A model generated the notes under the pieces. The model had not been told where the DNA came from, searched no databases, and was given only the letters and a program-made list of their open reading frames with translations. From Paenibacillus dendrobii (lineage in GTDB: Bacteria; Bacillota; Bacilli; Paenibacillales; Paenibacillaceae): a stretch of DNA of 64,000 bases. The position numbers and the translations under genes are program-made. The stretch's first letter is position 1. Each line of letters opens with the position of its first letter. Below are positions 34,020 through 42,174 of the stretch, one piece after another. Location of the stretch: assembly GCF_009807035.1 (NCBI RefSeq), contig NZ_WUBI01000001.1, positions 2,666,001-2,730,000 on the forward strand, given 5' to 3'.

Positions 34020-34736
34020 ATGCAAGATCAAGTACCCTACAAATCCAAATTACTCGTTTTTGATCGCATCATTCTTTCGGCAACATATTGCCTTTATCCC
34101 GTGGGTGTCATCATGGCCTTGATTCGTGTGCTGTCCACCCACTTCCATCACAGCTGCAGAGGAAGAAATCACAAATTGCTCGGTTGGGTTTTTGTATGTA
34201 CGTATCTTCTTCTCATGGGCCTGTTCTACATAACGTATGATGAATTCGGACCGGCAGAGGCACAGCAAATGTGGGATCTTGCCCTGATCTTTGGCGTTCT
34301 GCTGATCGTTCCGGCTATCGTCTTTGCATTTCTTGCCAGCAGGGCGGATCATAAGTTTAACATTCTGCTGAGGCAGTATTACGAACTCGTAATGGAAAGG
34401 GGTATAACAGAAATTGACCATCTGGCGGTCGCGGTAAAGCAATCCCCTTATCATGTAATGAGAGACCTGGATTTTATGATAACGACGCACAGGCTGCCTT
34501 TCGGCAGAATTGAGCAAGGAGTTCTGGAGATTGAACCCGAAGGGTTTCATGAAGGGCCACGAGAAGAACCGCATGATCCCCCCCCTTCCCCGGAAGTCCG
34601 TCATGAACCAGCAGCTGGCCCCCGTCCTCCACAAGGACCGCGATCGATGGAATGCCCCGGATGTGGTGCAAGGATCGTCGTGAATGCGAATGAAAGGAAG
34701 GAATGCGAGTACTGCGGTAATGTGATCGTCGCTTAA
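34020..34736 (+). CDS. membrane protein with C-terminal zinc ribbon
   Basis: The 238-residue protein has three hydrophobic segments (about 13-35, 55-75, 90-112), a central winged-helix-like or charged region (YYELVMERGITEIDHLAVAV then HVMRDLDFMI), a proline-rich linker (PPSPEVRHEPAAGPRPPQ) and a terminal zinc ribbon MECPGCGARIVVNANERKEC plus CGN. AAGGAG precedes the start. It ends the operon begun by the SPFH gene, and the shared ribbon type suggests the two products assemble together. The exact function is unknown. Confidence 0.78.
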   Translation: MQDQVPYKSKLLVFDRIILSATYCLYPVGVIMALIRVLSTHFHHSCRGRNHKLLGWVFVCTYLLLMGLFYITYDEFGPAEAQQMWDLALIFGVLLIVPAIVFAFLASRADHKFNILLRQYYELVMERGITEIDHLAVAVKQSPYHVMRDLDFMITTHRLPFGRIEQGVLEIEPEGFHEGPREEPHDPPPSPEVRHEPAAGPRPPQGPRSMECPGCGARIVVNANERKECEYCGNVIVA

Positions 34737-34773
34737 TTCATCACTACGAATGACGAACGCGAATCGTTCTATC

Positions 34774-34817
34774 CAAAAAAGGCTCCCCAGTTCTACGCTG
34801 GAGAAGCCTTTTTTTCT
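34774..34817 (+). terminator. rho-independent terminator after the SPFH operon
   Basis: aaaaaaggct-ccccag pairs with gctgg-agaagcct and is followed by a run of seven T residues. It lies 38 bases after the stop codon. Confidence 0.82.
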
Positions 34818-34894
34818 CAATCGATGCTTTTGTAAATCTTATTGCTACAATAGGATCTCACGAGTTGCACATACGTAAGGAGCATGCATTGATT

Positions 34895-35245
34895 CTAACC
34901 GTTCTTCTTTTCGCCCATGATAAATGACAGCAAAGTGATGATTTGAAAGAAGCCCAATATGATCATCACAATCCCCCATAGACCCCAGTCCCACTCGAAT
35001 TTAATTAATCCCCCGGTACTTTCATGAAAACGGCTATATAAAATAAAGGCTATTTCAGGAACAATCGATATGAAGATCCACATGTAATAGGTTTTCAGGT
35101 CAAATTTGTTTACAAGATATGCATTGAGAAGCAATAGAACACAGATCCCGCACGTCATCCAGTCAAAATCGATATTTGGCCGGAGACTCACGCTGCAAAT
35201 GATATAACTGGATAAAATCAAGATGAAACCGATGCATCCCCTCAA
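34895..35245 (-). CDS. small membrane protein, unknown function
   Basis: The 116-residue ORF is strongly hydrophobic with four likely membrane helices (about 4-20, 29-47, 52-72, 88-110) and a short charged end MGEKKNG. It has no recognised family. The only in-frame start is TTG 35245, preceded by AAGGGA and GGAAAAA. It stands between the convergent SPFH operon terminator and a GNAT gene. Its reading frame, hydrophobic periodicity and length make it likely real. Confidence 0.6.
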   Translation of the reverse strand: MRGCIGFILILSSYIICSVSLRPNIDFDWMTCGICVLLLLNAYLVNKFDLKTYYMWIFISIVPEIAFILYSRFHESTGGLIKFEWDWGLWGIVMIILGFFQIITLLSFIMGEKKNG

Positions 35246-35304
35246 TTTTTCCGTTTCCCTTCTATCCCTTTTGAAAAAACGTCATTCACGTTTCAGTCTA
35301 CTTC

Positions 35305-35724
35305 TTACATTAAATTCTTCTTGAAATAGTAGTGTCTATATCCCATAGGAGCATCTTCGATCATTGCCATCTCCTCATATCCGTACTTCTTGTAGAATTC
35401 AGGAGCTTGAAAGCTGAAGGTGTTTAGCTTAATGAACGTACAATGCTTTGCTCTTGCCATTTGTTCCGCTTCTTCCAGTAGCCTTTTTCCAAGTCCTTGC
35501 CCACGGTGGTTATCATCTACCCACAAAATATCAATCTCCATCCAGTTCCAACAGATTGTGCTGTTGAGACCAGCCATCATTTCGCCTTCATCATCTTTCA
35601 CACACAAATGAATTTCCTCATAATATCCGTTCGGGACATGCCTCGAATTGAATTCAATCAGTTTATTTCTAACAGCGTTTGCTTCTTCATTCGTACCTAT
35701 CAATATCTTTCGGTTACCAGACAT
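35305..35724 (-). CDS. GNAT-family N-acetyltransferase
   Basis: The 139-residue protein is a compact GNAT domain with motif A WVDDNHRGQGLGKRLLEEAE (about 68-87) and the pattern FSFQAPEFYKKYGYEEMAMI for motif B. GGAGGAATT precedes the ATG. It should acetylate a small amine or a protein N-terminus; the acceptor is unknown. It is monocistronic, with about 90 bases on either side. Confidence 0.87.
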   Translation of the reverse strand: MSGNRKILIGTNEEANAVRNKLIEFNSRHVPNGYYEEIHLCVKDDEGEMMAGLNSTICWNWMEIDILWVDDNHRGQGLGKRLLEEAEQMARAKHCTFIKLNTFSFQAPEFYKKYGYEEMAMIEDAPMGYRHYYFKKNLM

Positions 35725-35811
35725 AAATATAAATTCCTCCTATAGCCTAGTTGGCGATGCCGAATGTAACTTTTGCTCAAATTCATCATTCATCGGAAGA
35801 TTCTCGCCATT

Positions 35812-36525
35812 TCATTTCATTTTGCTTACATATTCTGTTCTGTATTCCCCATTTTCAAAAATAAGTGCATTTAATTGCAACCCGTATGCGCAACCTCCGT
35901 CGATTGCTATTTTATCTTGATCGAACCAGATATGGGCCTGGTCATGGATATCTACCGTTTTGGTATGTCCAAACACTACTTTTTTCCCTAGATCGAATGG
36001 GGAGTAAATAAACTCATCCTTAATGTACATAAAATCATACTCCGTTTGCTCCTTCCAATGAACATACGCAGGGTTGATCCCAGCATGTACGTAAATGTGG
36101 TGTTCATCTTCATGGTATAACGGCAATGTACTTAAAAATTCCACGTGATCCTCATAATTTTCTTGCATATGCGCAATAAATTTATGGATATCTTGCTCTA
36201 AAATCCCCTTATCTTCCTCGCTATTGTAGCTTAGTATGGTCTGCAGTCCGCCATGTTCTAAGAATTTCGATTTTATCTTCTCGTCAGGAGTTCTTACCAA
36301 ATCAACCAATCGTTGATCGTGATTCCCCTTTAGCGCGATGACATGATGATTCCGGACCAGTTCGATGACACGCTCCACAACTTCTTTACAACGGGGGCCT
36401 CTATCCACATAATCGCCTAGCAATATCAACTGATCCAGGTTTGAGTCATAATGAACCGTTTTCAACATGAGATTAAACTCATCGATGCAACCATGTATGT
36501 CGCTTATCAGGATAATTCTTTTCAT
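35812..36525 (-). CDS. metallophosphoesterase (serine/threonine protein phosphatase / ApaH-like)
   Basis: The 237-residue protein carries the four calcineurin-like metal motifs: ISDIHG (7-12), LLGDYVDRGP (35-44), LKGNHDQRLV (65-74) and two later histidines near YVHAGINP and FGHTKTVD. The binuclear metal site would cleave phosphate esters such as diadenosine tetraphosphate or phosphoserine/threonine. AGGGCAC precedes the ATG. Bacillus PrpE and ApaH are relatives. It is monocistronic by spacing. Confidence 0.88.
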   Translation of the reverse strand: MKRIILISDIHGCIDEFNLMLKTVHYDSNLDQLILLGDYVDRGPRCKEVVERVIELVRNHHVIALKGNHDQRLVDLVRTPDEKIKSKFLEHGGLQTILSYNSEEDKGILEQDIHKFIAHMQENYEDHVEFLSTLPLYHEDEHHIYVHAGINPAYVHWKEQTEYDFMYIKDEFIYSPFDLGKKVVFGHTKTVDIHDQAHIWFDQDKIAIDGGCAYGLQLNALIFENGEYRTEYVSKMK

Positions 36526-36626
36526 GTGCCCTCCCAGGTTATTGAAGCATGATTTAAGGAGCAGTAAAAACTTCTCGTCTGGCGATTAGCATGGCTGGCT
36601 CTTGTGTTGTCTTTGACGGCTCAATT

Positions 36627-36938
36627 TCAACGCGAGTTCTCGCATCCGTTTTTGAACGATAATCCTTCTTCCTGCAATGCCGACCTAAGTTTTGGCAATG
36701 ATGCCGGTCCCATACCGTGCCATTGAAGAATTTCTTTTTCCGTATAATCTGAAAGTTTTGGCAGAGTGGTCACTCCATGATTTTCCAGCGCTCTTCTTGC
36801 TGGTGCCGAGAGCAGTGAAAGAAAACCATTGGCTGGTTTGCGTTCTTGTTCACAGATAGGGCAAGTTGGACAGTCGCTGCTTTTTTGGTATCGGTGTCCT
36901 TTGTTGCATGTTCTATAGCTTTGATTCGAGGCTGCCAT
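36627..36938 (-). CDS. small protein with cysteine cluster and helix-hairpin-helix (RpoA-CTD-like)
   Basis: The 103-residue protein opens with a cysteine-rich patch, CNKGHRYQKSSDCPTCPICE (11-30), probably a zinc site, and continues with an RNA polymerase alpha C-terminal-like double helix-hairpin-helix: SAPARRALENHGVTTLPKLS then WHGMGPASLPKLRSALQE. Such small proteins are widespread in Bacillales and presumably bind DNA; their role is not established. GGGGGCTC lies before the start. A broken fragment of a related gene is at 9970-10062, so this family has more than one copy here. Confidence 0.75.
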   Translation of the reverse strand: MAASNQSYRTCNKGHRYQKSSDCPTCPICEQERKPANGFLSLLSAPARRALENHGVTTLPKLSDYTEKEILQWHGMGPASLPKLRSALQEEGLSFKNGCENSR

Positions 36939-37089
36939 TATGAAGAGCCCCCTTCCTTATGAATGAATTGAACCGCCTAATCTAACCTTGTCATCTGCGA
37001 TAAATAACCAAGATCACCGCTATATTTCGTGTGTTCAGCATCTCTAAACTCTTACAGGCTACTGATATTATCGAATAACTATTGCTCTA

Positions 37090-37518
37090 TTATTTTTTTA
37101 TCTTATCTATGTCCTTTAATTTTAAAGTTTCTGGTATTTTTAGCTTTGTTTTAGTTTCATCAAAATCCGTAAGGTTCATTGGACCCCTAATTTGATTTTG
37201 CCCTATATCTATAATCCAATAATTCATTTTTGATGTATCCGGAATTTCATATCCATTCGAACTTGTAGGGTCTTTCATCATACTATATTGCATTGCAAGT
37301 ATAAAATCATCATTCCAGCCAACACTAGCTACTTCTGTTGGAATAACAGCGGATCCCCATGAATCATCGGTAAGCTTAGGAGCAATGATTATTTGATGAG
37401 CTGATAATCTGACAATTGAATAGTTTCCTGGTAAGTCGATATCATAATCCGCTAAACCAGCACAGCCAATTAGTAAAGTGAACAATGATATTGAAAATAT
37501 CGCTTTATACATACGCAT
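37090..37518 (-). CDS. lipoprotein (DUF3997-like), unknown function
   Basis: The 142-residue protein has a lipoprotein signal, AIFSISLFTLLIGCAG, with lipobox LIGC (Cys18 or so), and a short exported domain containing LPGNYSIVRLSAHQIIIAP and YWIIDIGQNQIRGP, a pattern I associate with DUF3997 proteins of Bacillales. Function is unknown; it would be a membrane-tethered surface protein. The start MRMYK has GGAGGTG eight bases upstream; an in-frame ATG eight codons earlier is less likely. Base composition is clearly AT-rich relative to the regions before it. Confidence 0.66.
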   Translation of the reverse strand: MRMYKAIFSISLFTLLIGCAGLADYDIDLPGNYSIVRLSAHQIIIAPKLTDDSWGSAVIPTEVASVGWNDDFILAMQYSMMKDPTSSNGYEIPDTSKMNYWIIDIGQNQIRGPMNLTDFDETKTKLKIPETLKLKDIDKIKK

Positions 37519-37662
37519 CTTCGGGTCACCTCCATTCTTCAAGCGTTCCAGCTAATGTTTGTGTACACGACAGCGTCCGGCTGAATCAATCTACTTTTTG
37601 CTGAAAAATGACTTTTCGATTCTAACTCCCACCAGGCTCTGTGAATGGGTTATCGATTTTGA

Positions 37663-39489
37663 TTGAAATTACTTCTTTTTTGGAACCTTGCATCATATCC
37701 TAGGGCAAAAACACAGGATGTGTATGCCTTGAGTACCCGACTCTCATCATCCCATAGTGAAAAACCTAATTTTCTTGTGATTCTTGTTGATGAGGAACGT
37801 TATCCCCCCGTTTATGAGCAAGCGGAAATCACGGAATGGCGCAGACATAATCTGACGACTCATGAACTTTTGCAATCCAATGGCATGGCATTCCACCGGC
37901 ATTACATTGGAAGTGCTGCTTGCTGTCCAAGTCGGGCTACATTGTTGACAGGACAGTATCCCTCTCTCCACGGCGTGAGTCAAACCGATGGGATTGCCAA
38001 GGAAACCTTTGACTCCGATATGTTCTGGTTAGGAAGAAACACGGTACCGACAATGGGAAATTACTTTCGTGAGGCAGGCTATCAGACCTATTATAAAGGG
38101 AAGTGGCATGTTTCTTATGAAGATATTGTGATACCCGGTACGCATAAAGGCGTCCCCAGTTATCATCCCATGACTGGCGTGCCTGACAGCGAACAAGAAG
38201 AATTGTACCTGCATGCCAACCGTCTGAACGACTTTGGGTTCTCCGGCTGGATTGGTCCAGAGCCTCACGGTAAAAATCCGCGTAACTCTGCTTCTTCCGC
38301 AGCGTTCGGTGTTAGCGGCCGAGACGTGGTCTATGCCTCAGAGGTAGTTGAACTGATCGAATCACTCGACCGGGAAAAAGAAATTAACATCGAGGCAAAG
38401 CCTTGGCTTGTTGTTGCTTCGTTCGTGAATCCTCATGATATTGTGCTATATGGTGCGCTCACCGCACATCTTCCTATGTTTCATTTCCATGTTGATCCCA
38501 TGCCTTGGGTAGCTCCCCCTCCAACAATCAACGAAAGTTTGGATACCAAGCCGCGCTGTCAGGCAAGCTATCAACAGCTCTATCCCAGAGCCTTGCAACC
38601 TATCATCAACTCGTCGCATTACCGCAATCTTTACTATCAGCTGCAAAAAAATGCCGACTTGCAGATGCGCAAGGTATTTGAAGCCTTAACCCGCTCTTCC
38701 TTCTACGACAACACGATTGTTATTTTCACATCCGATCATGGGGAACTACTGGGCGCTCACGGCGATCTCCATCAAAAATGGTACTGTGCTTATGAAGAAA
38801 TGTTACATGTACCCTTCGTCATTCATAATCGCAAACTTTTCCCCCGCCAAAAGAACTTCAATTCGCTTACCAGTCATGTTGATTTGCTGCCTACGATGTT
38901 GGGGTTGGCCAATGCCAACGTGATAGAGATTCAAAACCGCTTGCGTCAACAATTCAGTGAAGTTCATCCTTTGGTTGGCCGGGACCTCTCCCCCTCTATA
39001 GTAGGGCAGAACGAGTTTGAATTCGCCGAAAGCCCGGTTTATTTTATGATCGATGACGATGTTACGCGTGGCCAGCACCAAATCAATCCATTGGGAAGAC
39101 CCTATCCTTCCGTTGTTCAACCCAATCATATCGAAACGGTTATCGCCAGCATACATCGGAACCATGCGAAAGAGTTATGGAAGTATTCCCGCTACTTTGA
39201 TAACGATCAATTTTGGAGCCATCCCGGCAGCAAAGATATGACGACCCAAACTGCGGCAGATTCCACTTCTGGACAGTCAACCACGCATACTTTTTGTGTC
39301 ACATCCGTTAAAACCAAACCTGTGCCAGACGAATATGAGCTATATAATTTGACTGCAGATCCGCTGGAAACCCGTAACCTTGCCCATCCTTCTTTGGCCA
39401 CGTCGCAGACGAAACCGATTCAAGAATTCATGGCCAAACTATTAGAAGAACAACGAAAACAAAAGCGCCTGGAACCAAGCTCGCAATGA
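37663..39489 (+). CDS. sulfatase family hydrolase (formylglycine type)
   Basis: The 608-residue protein has the type I sulfatase layout: PNFLVILVDEE (metal-binding Asp residues), the FGly motif CCPSRATLLTG with Cys87 as the residue converted to formylglycine, YYKGKWHVS, and IVIFTSDHGELLGAHGDLHQ with the second metal ligands. It should hydrolyse a sulfate ester. No signal peptide is evident, though the N-terminus is uncertain: TTG 37663 has no ribosome site and GTG 37720 is an alternative. No anaerobic maturase or FGE gene is within the window. It is the only plus-strand gene in an otherwise minus-strand region and may be acquired. Confidence 0.82.
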   Translation: MKLLLFWNLASYPRAKTQDVYALSTRLSSSHSEKPNFLVILVDEERYPPVYEQAEITEWRRHNLTTHELLQSNGMAFHRHYIGSAACCPSRATLLTGQYPSLHGVSQTDGIAKETFDSDMFWLGRNTVPTMGNYFREAGYQTYYKGKWHVSYEDIVIPGTHKGVPSYHPMTGVPDSEQEELYLHANRLNDFGFSGWIGPEPHGKNPRNSASSAAFGVSGRDVVYASEVVELIESLDREKEINIEAKPWLVVASFVNPHDIVLYGALTAHLPMFHFHVDPMPWVAPPPTINESLDTKPRCQASYQQLYPRALQPIINSSHYRNLYYQLQKNADLQMRKVFEALTRSSFYDNTIVIFTSDHGELLGAHGDLHQKWYCAYEEMLHVPFVIHNRKLFPRQKNFNSLTSHVDLLPTMLGLANANVIEIQNRLRQQFSEVHPLVGRDLSPSIVGQNEFEFAESPVYFMIDDDVTRGQHQINPLGRPYPSVVQPNHIETVIASIHRNHAKELWKYSRYFDNDQFWSHPGSKDMTTQTAADSTSGQSTTHTFCVTSVKTKPVPDEYELYNLTADPLETRNLAHPSLATSQTKPIQEFMAKLLEEQRKQKRLEPSSQ

Positions 39490-39650
39490 ACTCAAATCTG
39501 ATATCCCAGAAGCGCGGATAGGCATTGGAGAAACCGTAGCAATCACTCATTTCGGCATTTCCTGATTTCCAACCTTCTGGTACGGTTTTAGTGGAATAAA
39601 AATGGTCGTTGTCCATTTGAAACACATAGTCAGGTTTTAGAATATATGTT
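39490..39650 (-). pseudogene. protein fragment of unknown family between sulfatase and HAD genes
   Basis: The minus strand reads ILKPDYVFQMDNDHFYSTKT, then EGWKSGNAEMSDCYGF and SNAYPRFWDIRFE, a run with natural protein-like composition directly after the HAD stop codon. It has no start with a ribosome site and continues only into antisense of the sulfatase C-terminus. I read it as the truncated end of a gene cut by the segment carrying the sulfatase. The family is not recognised, and chance is not excluded. Confidence 0.3.
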
Positions 39651-39652
39651 GT

Positions 39653-40327
39653 TTATCTGAATGGGAGGCCTTCCTCGATACGCTCCATAATATTCGTTAA
39701 TTCCATTAGATCTGTTATCTCCGCAATAGGAATAACGTTCATCTGCTGCATCTTATCTATATCCGATCGATATGCAATAAATTTTATTCCTGCGTTTATG
39801 GATGCCTTTCCGTCAGTCCAAGAATCCCCTACCGAAACCCATTCATCCGCCGAATATTTATATTCATTCAAAATACGCAAATAACCATCTGGGGATGGCT
39901 TCAATGAATCCATCATTTCCCTGCCAACAATTCGGTCAAAATACTCCATGACATTATTTTCTCTGAGTGCTATCTCAGCAGCCCGAACTGAATTGTTCGT
40001 TACGATTGTAATATGATATTTGCCTTTCAGTTTATTAAGAATTTCCACTGTTCCCGGCTCTAAGTCAGCTCCTTGCATTCCCCACATTTCGTGTTTCTTG
40101 GGAATATCCCAGACTTCTTGAATTAGCCGATCCGTCATCCGATTGGTGCGAATTGCCTCTTCAATAACGGTTGCAGTTGTGTGTCGACTAAGATCCATAT
40201 CGCTTGGAAGTATTTCTCTCAATACGAGAAATCGGTACGTTTCTTTCTTCATGGTTGAAAAATCGATTTTTGATCTTAATATGGTATTATCCATATCAAA
40301 AATGATTCCCTTTAGCTTATGCTTCAT
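39653..40327 (-). CDS. HAD-superfamily hydrolase (phosphoglycolate-phosphatase-like)
   Basis: The 224-residue protein shows HAD motif I IIFDMDNTILRSKIDF (Asp11/Asp13), motif II TIVTNNSVRAAEIAL, and motif III/IV SLKPSPDGYLRILNEYKYS with VSVGDSWTDGKASINAG. It should remove phosphate from a small substrate via an aspartyl-phosphate intermediate. GAGGGATGTT precedes the ATG. It is followed immediately by a short protein fragment on the same strand. The exact substrate cannot be inferred. Confidence 0.85.
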   Translation of the reverse strand: MKHKLKGIIFDMDNTILRSKIDFSTMKKETYRFLVLREILPSDMDLSRHTTATVIEEAIRTNRMTDRLIQEVWDIPKKHEMWGMQGADLEPGTVEILNKLKGKYHITIVTNNSVRAAEIALRENNVMEYFDRIVGREMMDSLKPSPDGYLRILNEYKYSADEWVSVGDSWTDGKASINAGIKFIAYRSDIDKMQQMNVIPIAEITDLMELTNIMERIEEGLPFR

Positions 40328-40391
40328 AACATCCCTCTCTCAAATCATGGGGTTGTCCCGCTTTCAAAAACGTTGTTGTATTCAGGAATCC

Positions 40392-40826
40392 TCAATACTC
40401 CAGTTTATAAACGACTTCCCCATCTATCACCCGGCCATCTTCTTCAAATCCCAATTTTTCATATAAATGTTTCGCCCAAGCATTCTCTGGTTCAAAGCTT
40501 ATGTATATGACTCGATGCTGTATATCTTCTTTGATCCTTTCAATGAGCATTTCCATAGCAACCTTTCCATAACCTTTCGACTGATGCTTGGAATCTATCA
40601 TTAACCGATAAATCCAATATTCATGATCTTCTTTATCTATACAATACATCGTAAATCCAACTAGAATATCATCGTGATAAATAGCCAAGCAAACACACTC
40701 TGGGAATGCCTTAGCCTGTGCGAGCGAAAACAAATTTGTCGCTACAAACTCATTTTGTTCATCAGCTACTTTCAACTTAATGACATCAAAAAAATTGCTT
40801 CGATCTATTTCCTTAAGTGCTATCAT
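40392..40826 (-). CDS. GNAT-family N-acetyltransferase (spermine/spermidine acetyltransferase-like)
   Basis: The 144-residue protein contains motif A RLMIDSKHQSKGYGKVAMEM and motif B SFEPENAWAKHLYEKLGFEE. The opening IALKEIDRSNFFDVIKLKV and the AKAFPECVCLAIYHDDILVG block resemble the BltD/PaiA-like polyamine acetyltransferase branch, so polyamine detoxification is a reasonable but unproven guess. GGGGAGTA precedes the ATG. It is AT-rich like its neighbours. Confidence 0.83.
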   Translation of the reverse strand: MIALKEIDRSNFFDVIKLKVADEQNEFVATNLFSLAQAKAFPECVCLAIYHDDILVGFTMYCIDKEDHEYWIYRLMIDSKHQSKGYGKVAMEMLIERIKEDIQHRVIYISFEPENAWAKHLYEKLGFEEDGRVIDGEVVYKLEY

Positions 40827-40908
40827 AAATACTCCCCTATCTTCATTAGTTAGTTAATTTTGGAGAATATACTTCGGTCCGTCCGATGTGCACCTGTACA
40901 ACCACTAA

Positions 40909-41571
40909 CTACTTGGATATGCCTACAAGTATATCTCTTATTTCTATTAAGTTCTTTATGGATCTATACGCATTTTTTGGCCTTTCATAATAGTCATCTT
41001 CTTTCCATATTCCTATCATTCCAGCGTTTATACTCGCTTCAACATCATTGATTGGATGATCTCCTACAAATATAGATTCATGTGGTTCTATCCCTAAACG
41101 ATTTAATGCTCTCTGAAATATCTCCATATTGGGCTTTCTTAATCCTTCAATTTCTGATATTAAAATCTCGTCAAAATAATGATTCATCTGAAGCCCTAAT
41201 ATATTATTCATCTGAAATCGGCCAAATCCGTTTGAAATGATGCCGAGCTTATAATTCATTCCCTTTAAGTAATCGAGCATGTCAAACAACCCTGGAAAAC
41301 CAATACAATGATTTTTAAATGACTCCACATAATCATCTAATAATTCTTGCCAACTTACATTCAAATCCATCTCTTCAAGAAGCTTTTGATAGACTTTGTC
41401 TTTCCATACGTACCCTTTTTGATCCAATTGAATAAATCTTTGAATGAAAGCATGCTTCTCAATATCATGAAAAGCATGAATACGATCATATTGATTTTCA
41501 AGAAAACGAACCAATGACTGATCGCGATCCAGTAATGTCCCATCTAAATCAAATAAAATTCCTTTGATCAT
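40909..41571 (-). CDS. HAD-superfamily hydrolase (subfamily IA)
   Basis: The 220-residue protein has motif I GILFDLDGTLLDRDQS, motif II LGIISNGFGRFQMNNIL, motif III EGLRKPNMEIFQRALNRL and motif IV SIFVGDHPINDVEASINAGM, all with expected catalytic residues. It would be a cytoplasmic phosphatase for a small metabolite. The start MIKGIL at 41571 is preferred because AAAGG lies nine bases upstream; earlier in-frame ATGs lack ribosome sites. It is about 60 bases downstream of the gene at 41633 on the same strand. Confidence 0.85.
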   Translation of the reverse strand: MIKGILFDLDGTLLDRDQSLVRFLENQYDRIHAFHDIEKHAFIQRFIQLDQKGYVWKDKVYQKLLEEMDLNVSWQELLDDYVESFKNHCIGFPGLFDMLDYLKGMNYKLGIISNGFGRFQMNNILGLQMNHYFDEILISEIEGLRKPNMEIFQRALNRLGIEPHESIFVGDHPINDVEASINAGMIGIWKEDDYYERPKNAYRSIKNLIEIRDILVGISK

Positions 41572-41632
41572 TACTATCATCCTTTGATGTATGTCGTACA
41601 GCGTTCTTGGATTTACATCTATACAAAGTAAA

Positions 41633-42073
41633 TTAAAACCTCTCACTTACTAACCAATCTTTCGCTTGGTCCATACTTGAAAAATATTTTATACCTAAAC
41701 TACGTCTGGAAGTTTCATTCTCTAAACATTTATTAAAATTATTCTTTCCACTTCTTGTTACTCCAACTATTGCAATCTTAAATATATGATGTCTAGTCCT
41801 TCGTAGGCTTTCCATTATATATTCTGCAGTTTCATCTATGACATCTGTCCCATCTAAATGGTATAGTACACGAGCTTGTTTATTAGCCGTTCTCATTAAG
41901 TCTTCATTATTATTTACCTTTTCTTTAATTAATTGCATATCCGAGCCCAGATTATCTAAACACGAAATCCATATCTCTCCTCCATGATGATAGAGGGAAA
42001 ATGATGGTCTTAAATCTGGTACGCTTTTGATTTGTTTATTAAATATACTCCCAAGCCATTTCCGGATTCCCAT
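41633..42073 (-). CDS. hypothetical protein, possibly STAS/SpoIIAA-like
   Basis: The 146-residue protein is not firmly recognised. Its C-terminal two thirds read VLYHLDGTDVIDETAEYIME, FKIAIVGVTRSGKNNFNKCL and SMDQAKDWLVSERF; the closing AKDWL helix and alternating strands resemble SpoIIAA-like/STAS folds. GVTRSGKN resembles a P-loop but lacks the GxxxxGK[ST] spacing. No signal or membrane helix. Start MGIRK has GGAG upstream. It is AT-rich and 62 bases upstream of the HAD gene on the same strand. Confidence 0.55.
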   Translation of the reverse strand: MGIRKWLGSIFNKQIKSVPDLRPSFSLYHHGGEIWISCLDNLGSDMQLIKEKVNNNEDLMRTANKQARVLYHLDGTDVIDETAEYIMESLRRTRHHIFKIAIVGVTRSGKNNFNKCLENETSRRSLGIKYFSSMDQAKDWLVSERF

Positions 42074-42115
42074 ACATTCATTCTCCAATCCCTAATAATA
42101 TGAATCAACGCATGT

Positions 42116-42145
42116 TAAAAAGCTGGCTGCTTGGCCAGCTTTTGT
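42116..42145 (-). terminator. rho-independent terminator after GH88 gene
   Basis: A perfect 10-bp stem AAAAGCTGGC (42118-42127) / GCCAGCTTTT (42134-42143) with loop TGCTTG is followed on the minus strand by a T run. It lies 30 bases downstream of the GH88 stop. Confidence 0.85.
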
Positions 42146-42174
42146 TATAACCCCTCATGTTTGAATAGTCTCTT

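Noticed and set aside
34741..34770. Short repeated 'acgaatgacgaacgcgaatcg' stretch
   Set aside because: Too short and imperfect to call a regulatory or mobile feature; it is simply upstream of the terminator.
41633..42073. GVTRSGKN read as a Walker A motif
   Set aside because: It lacks the GxxxxGK[ST] spacing and no other ATPase motif follows, so NTPase function was not assigned.
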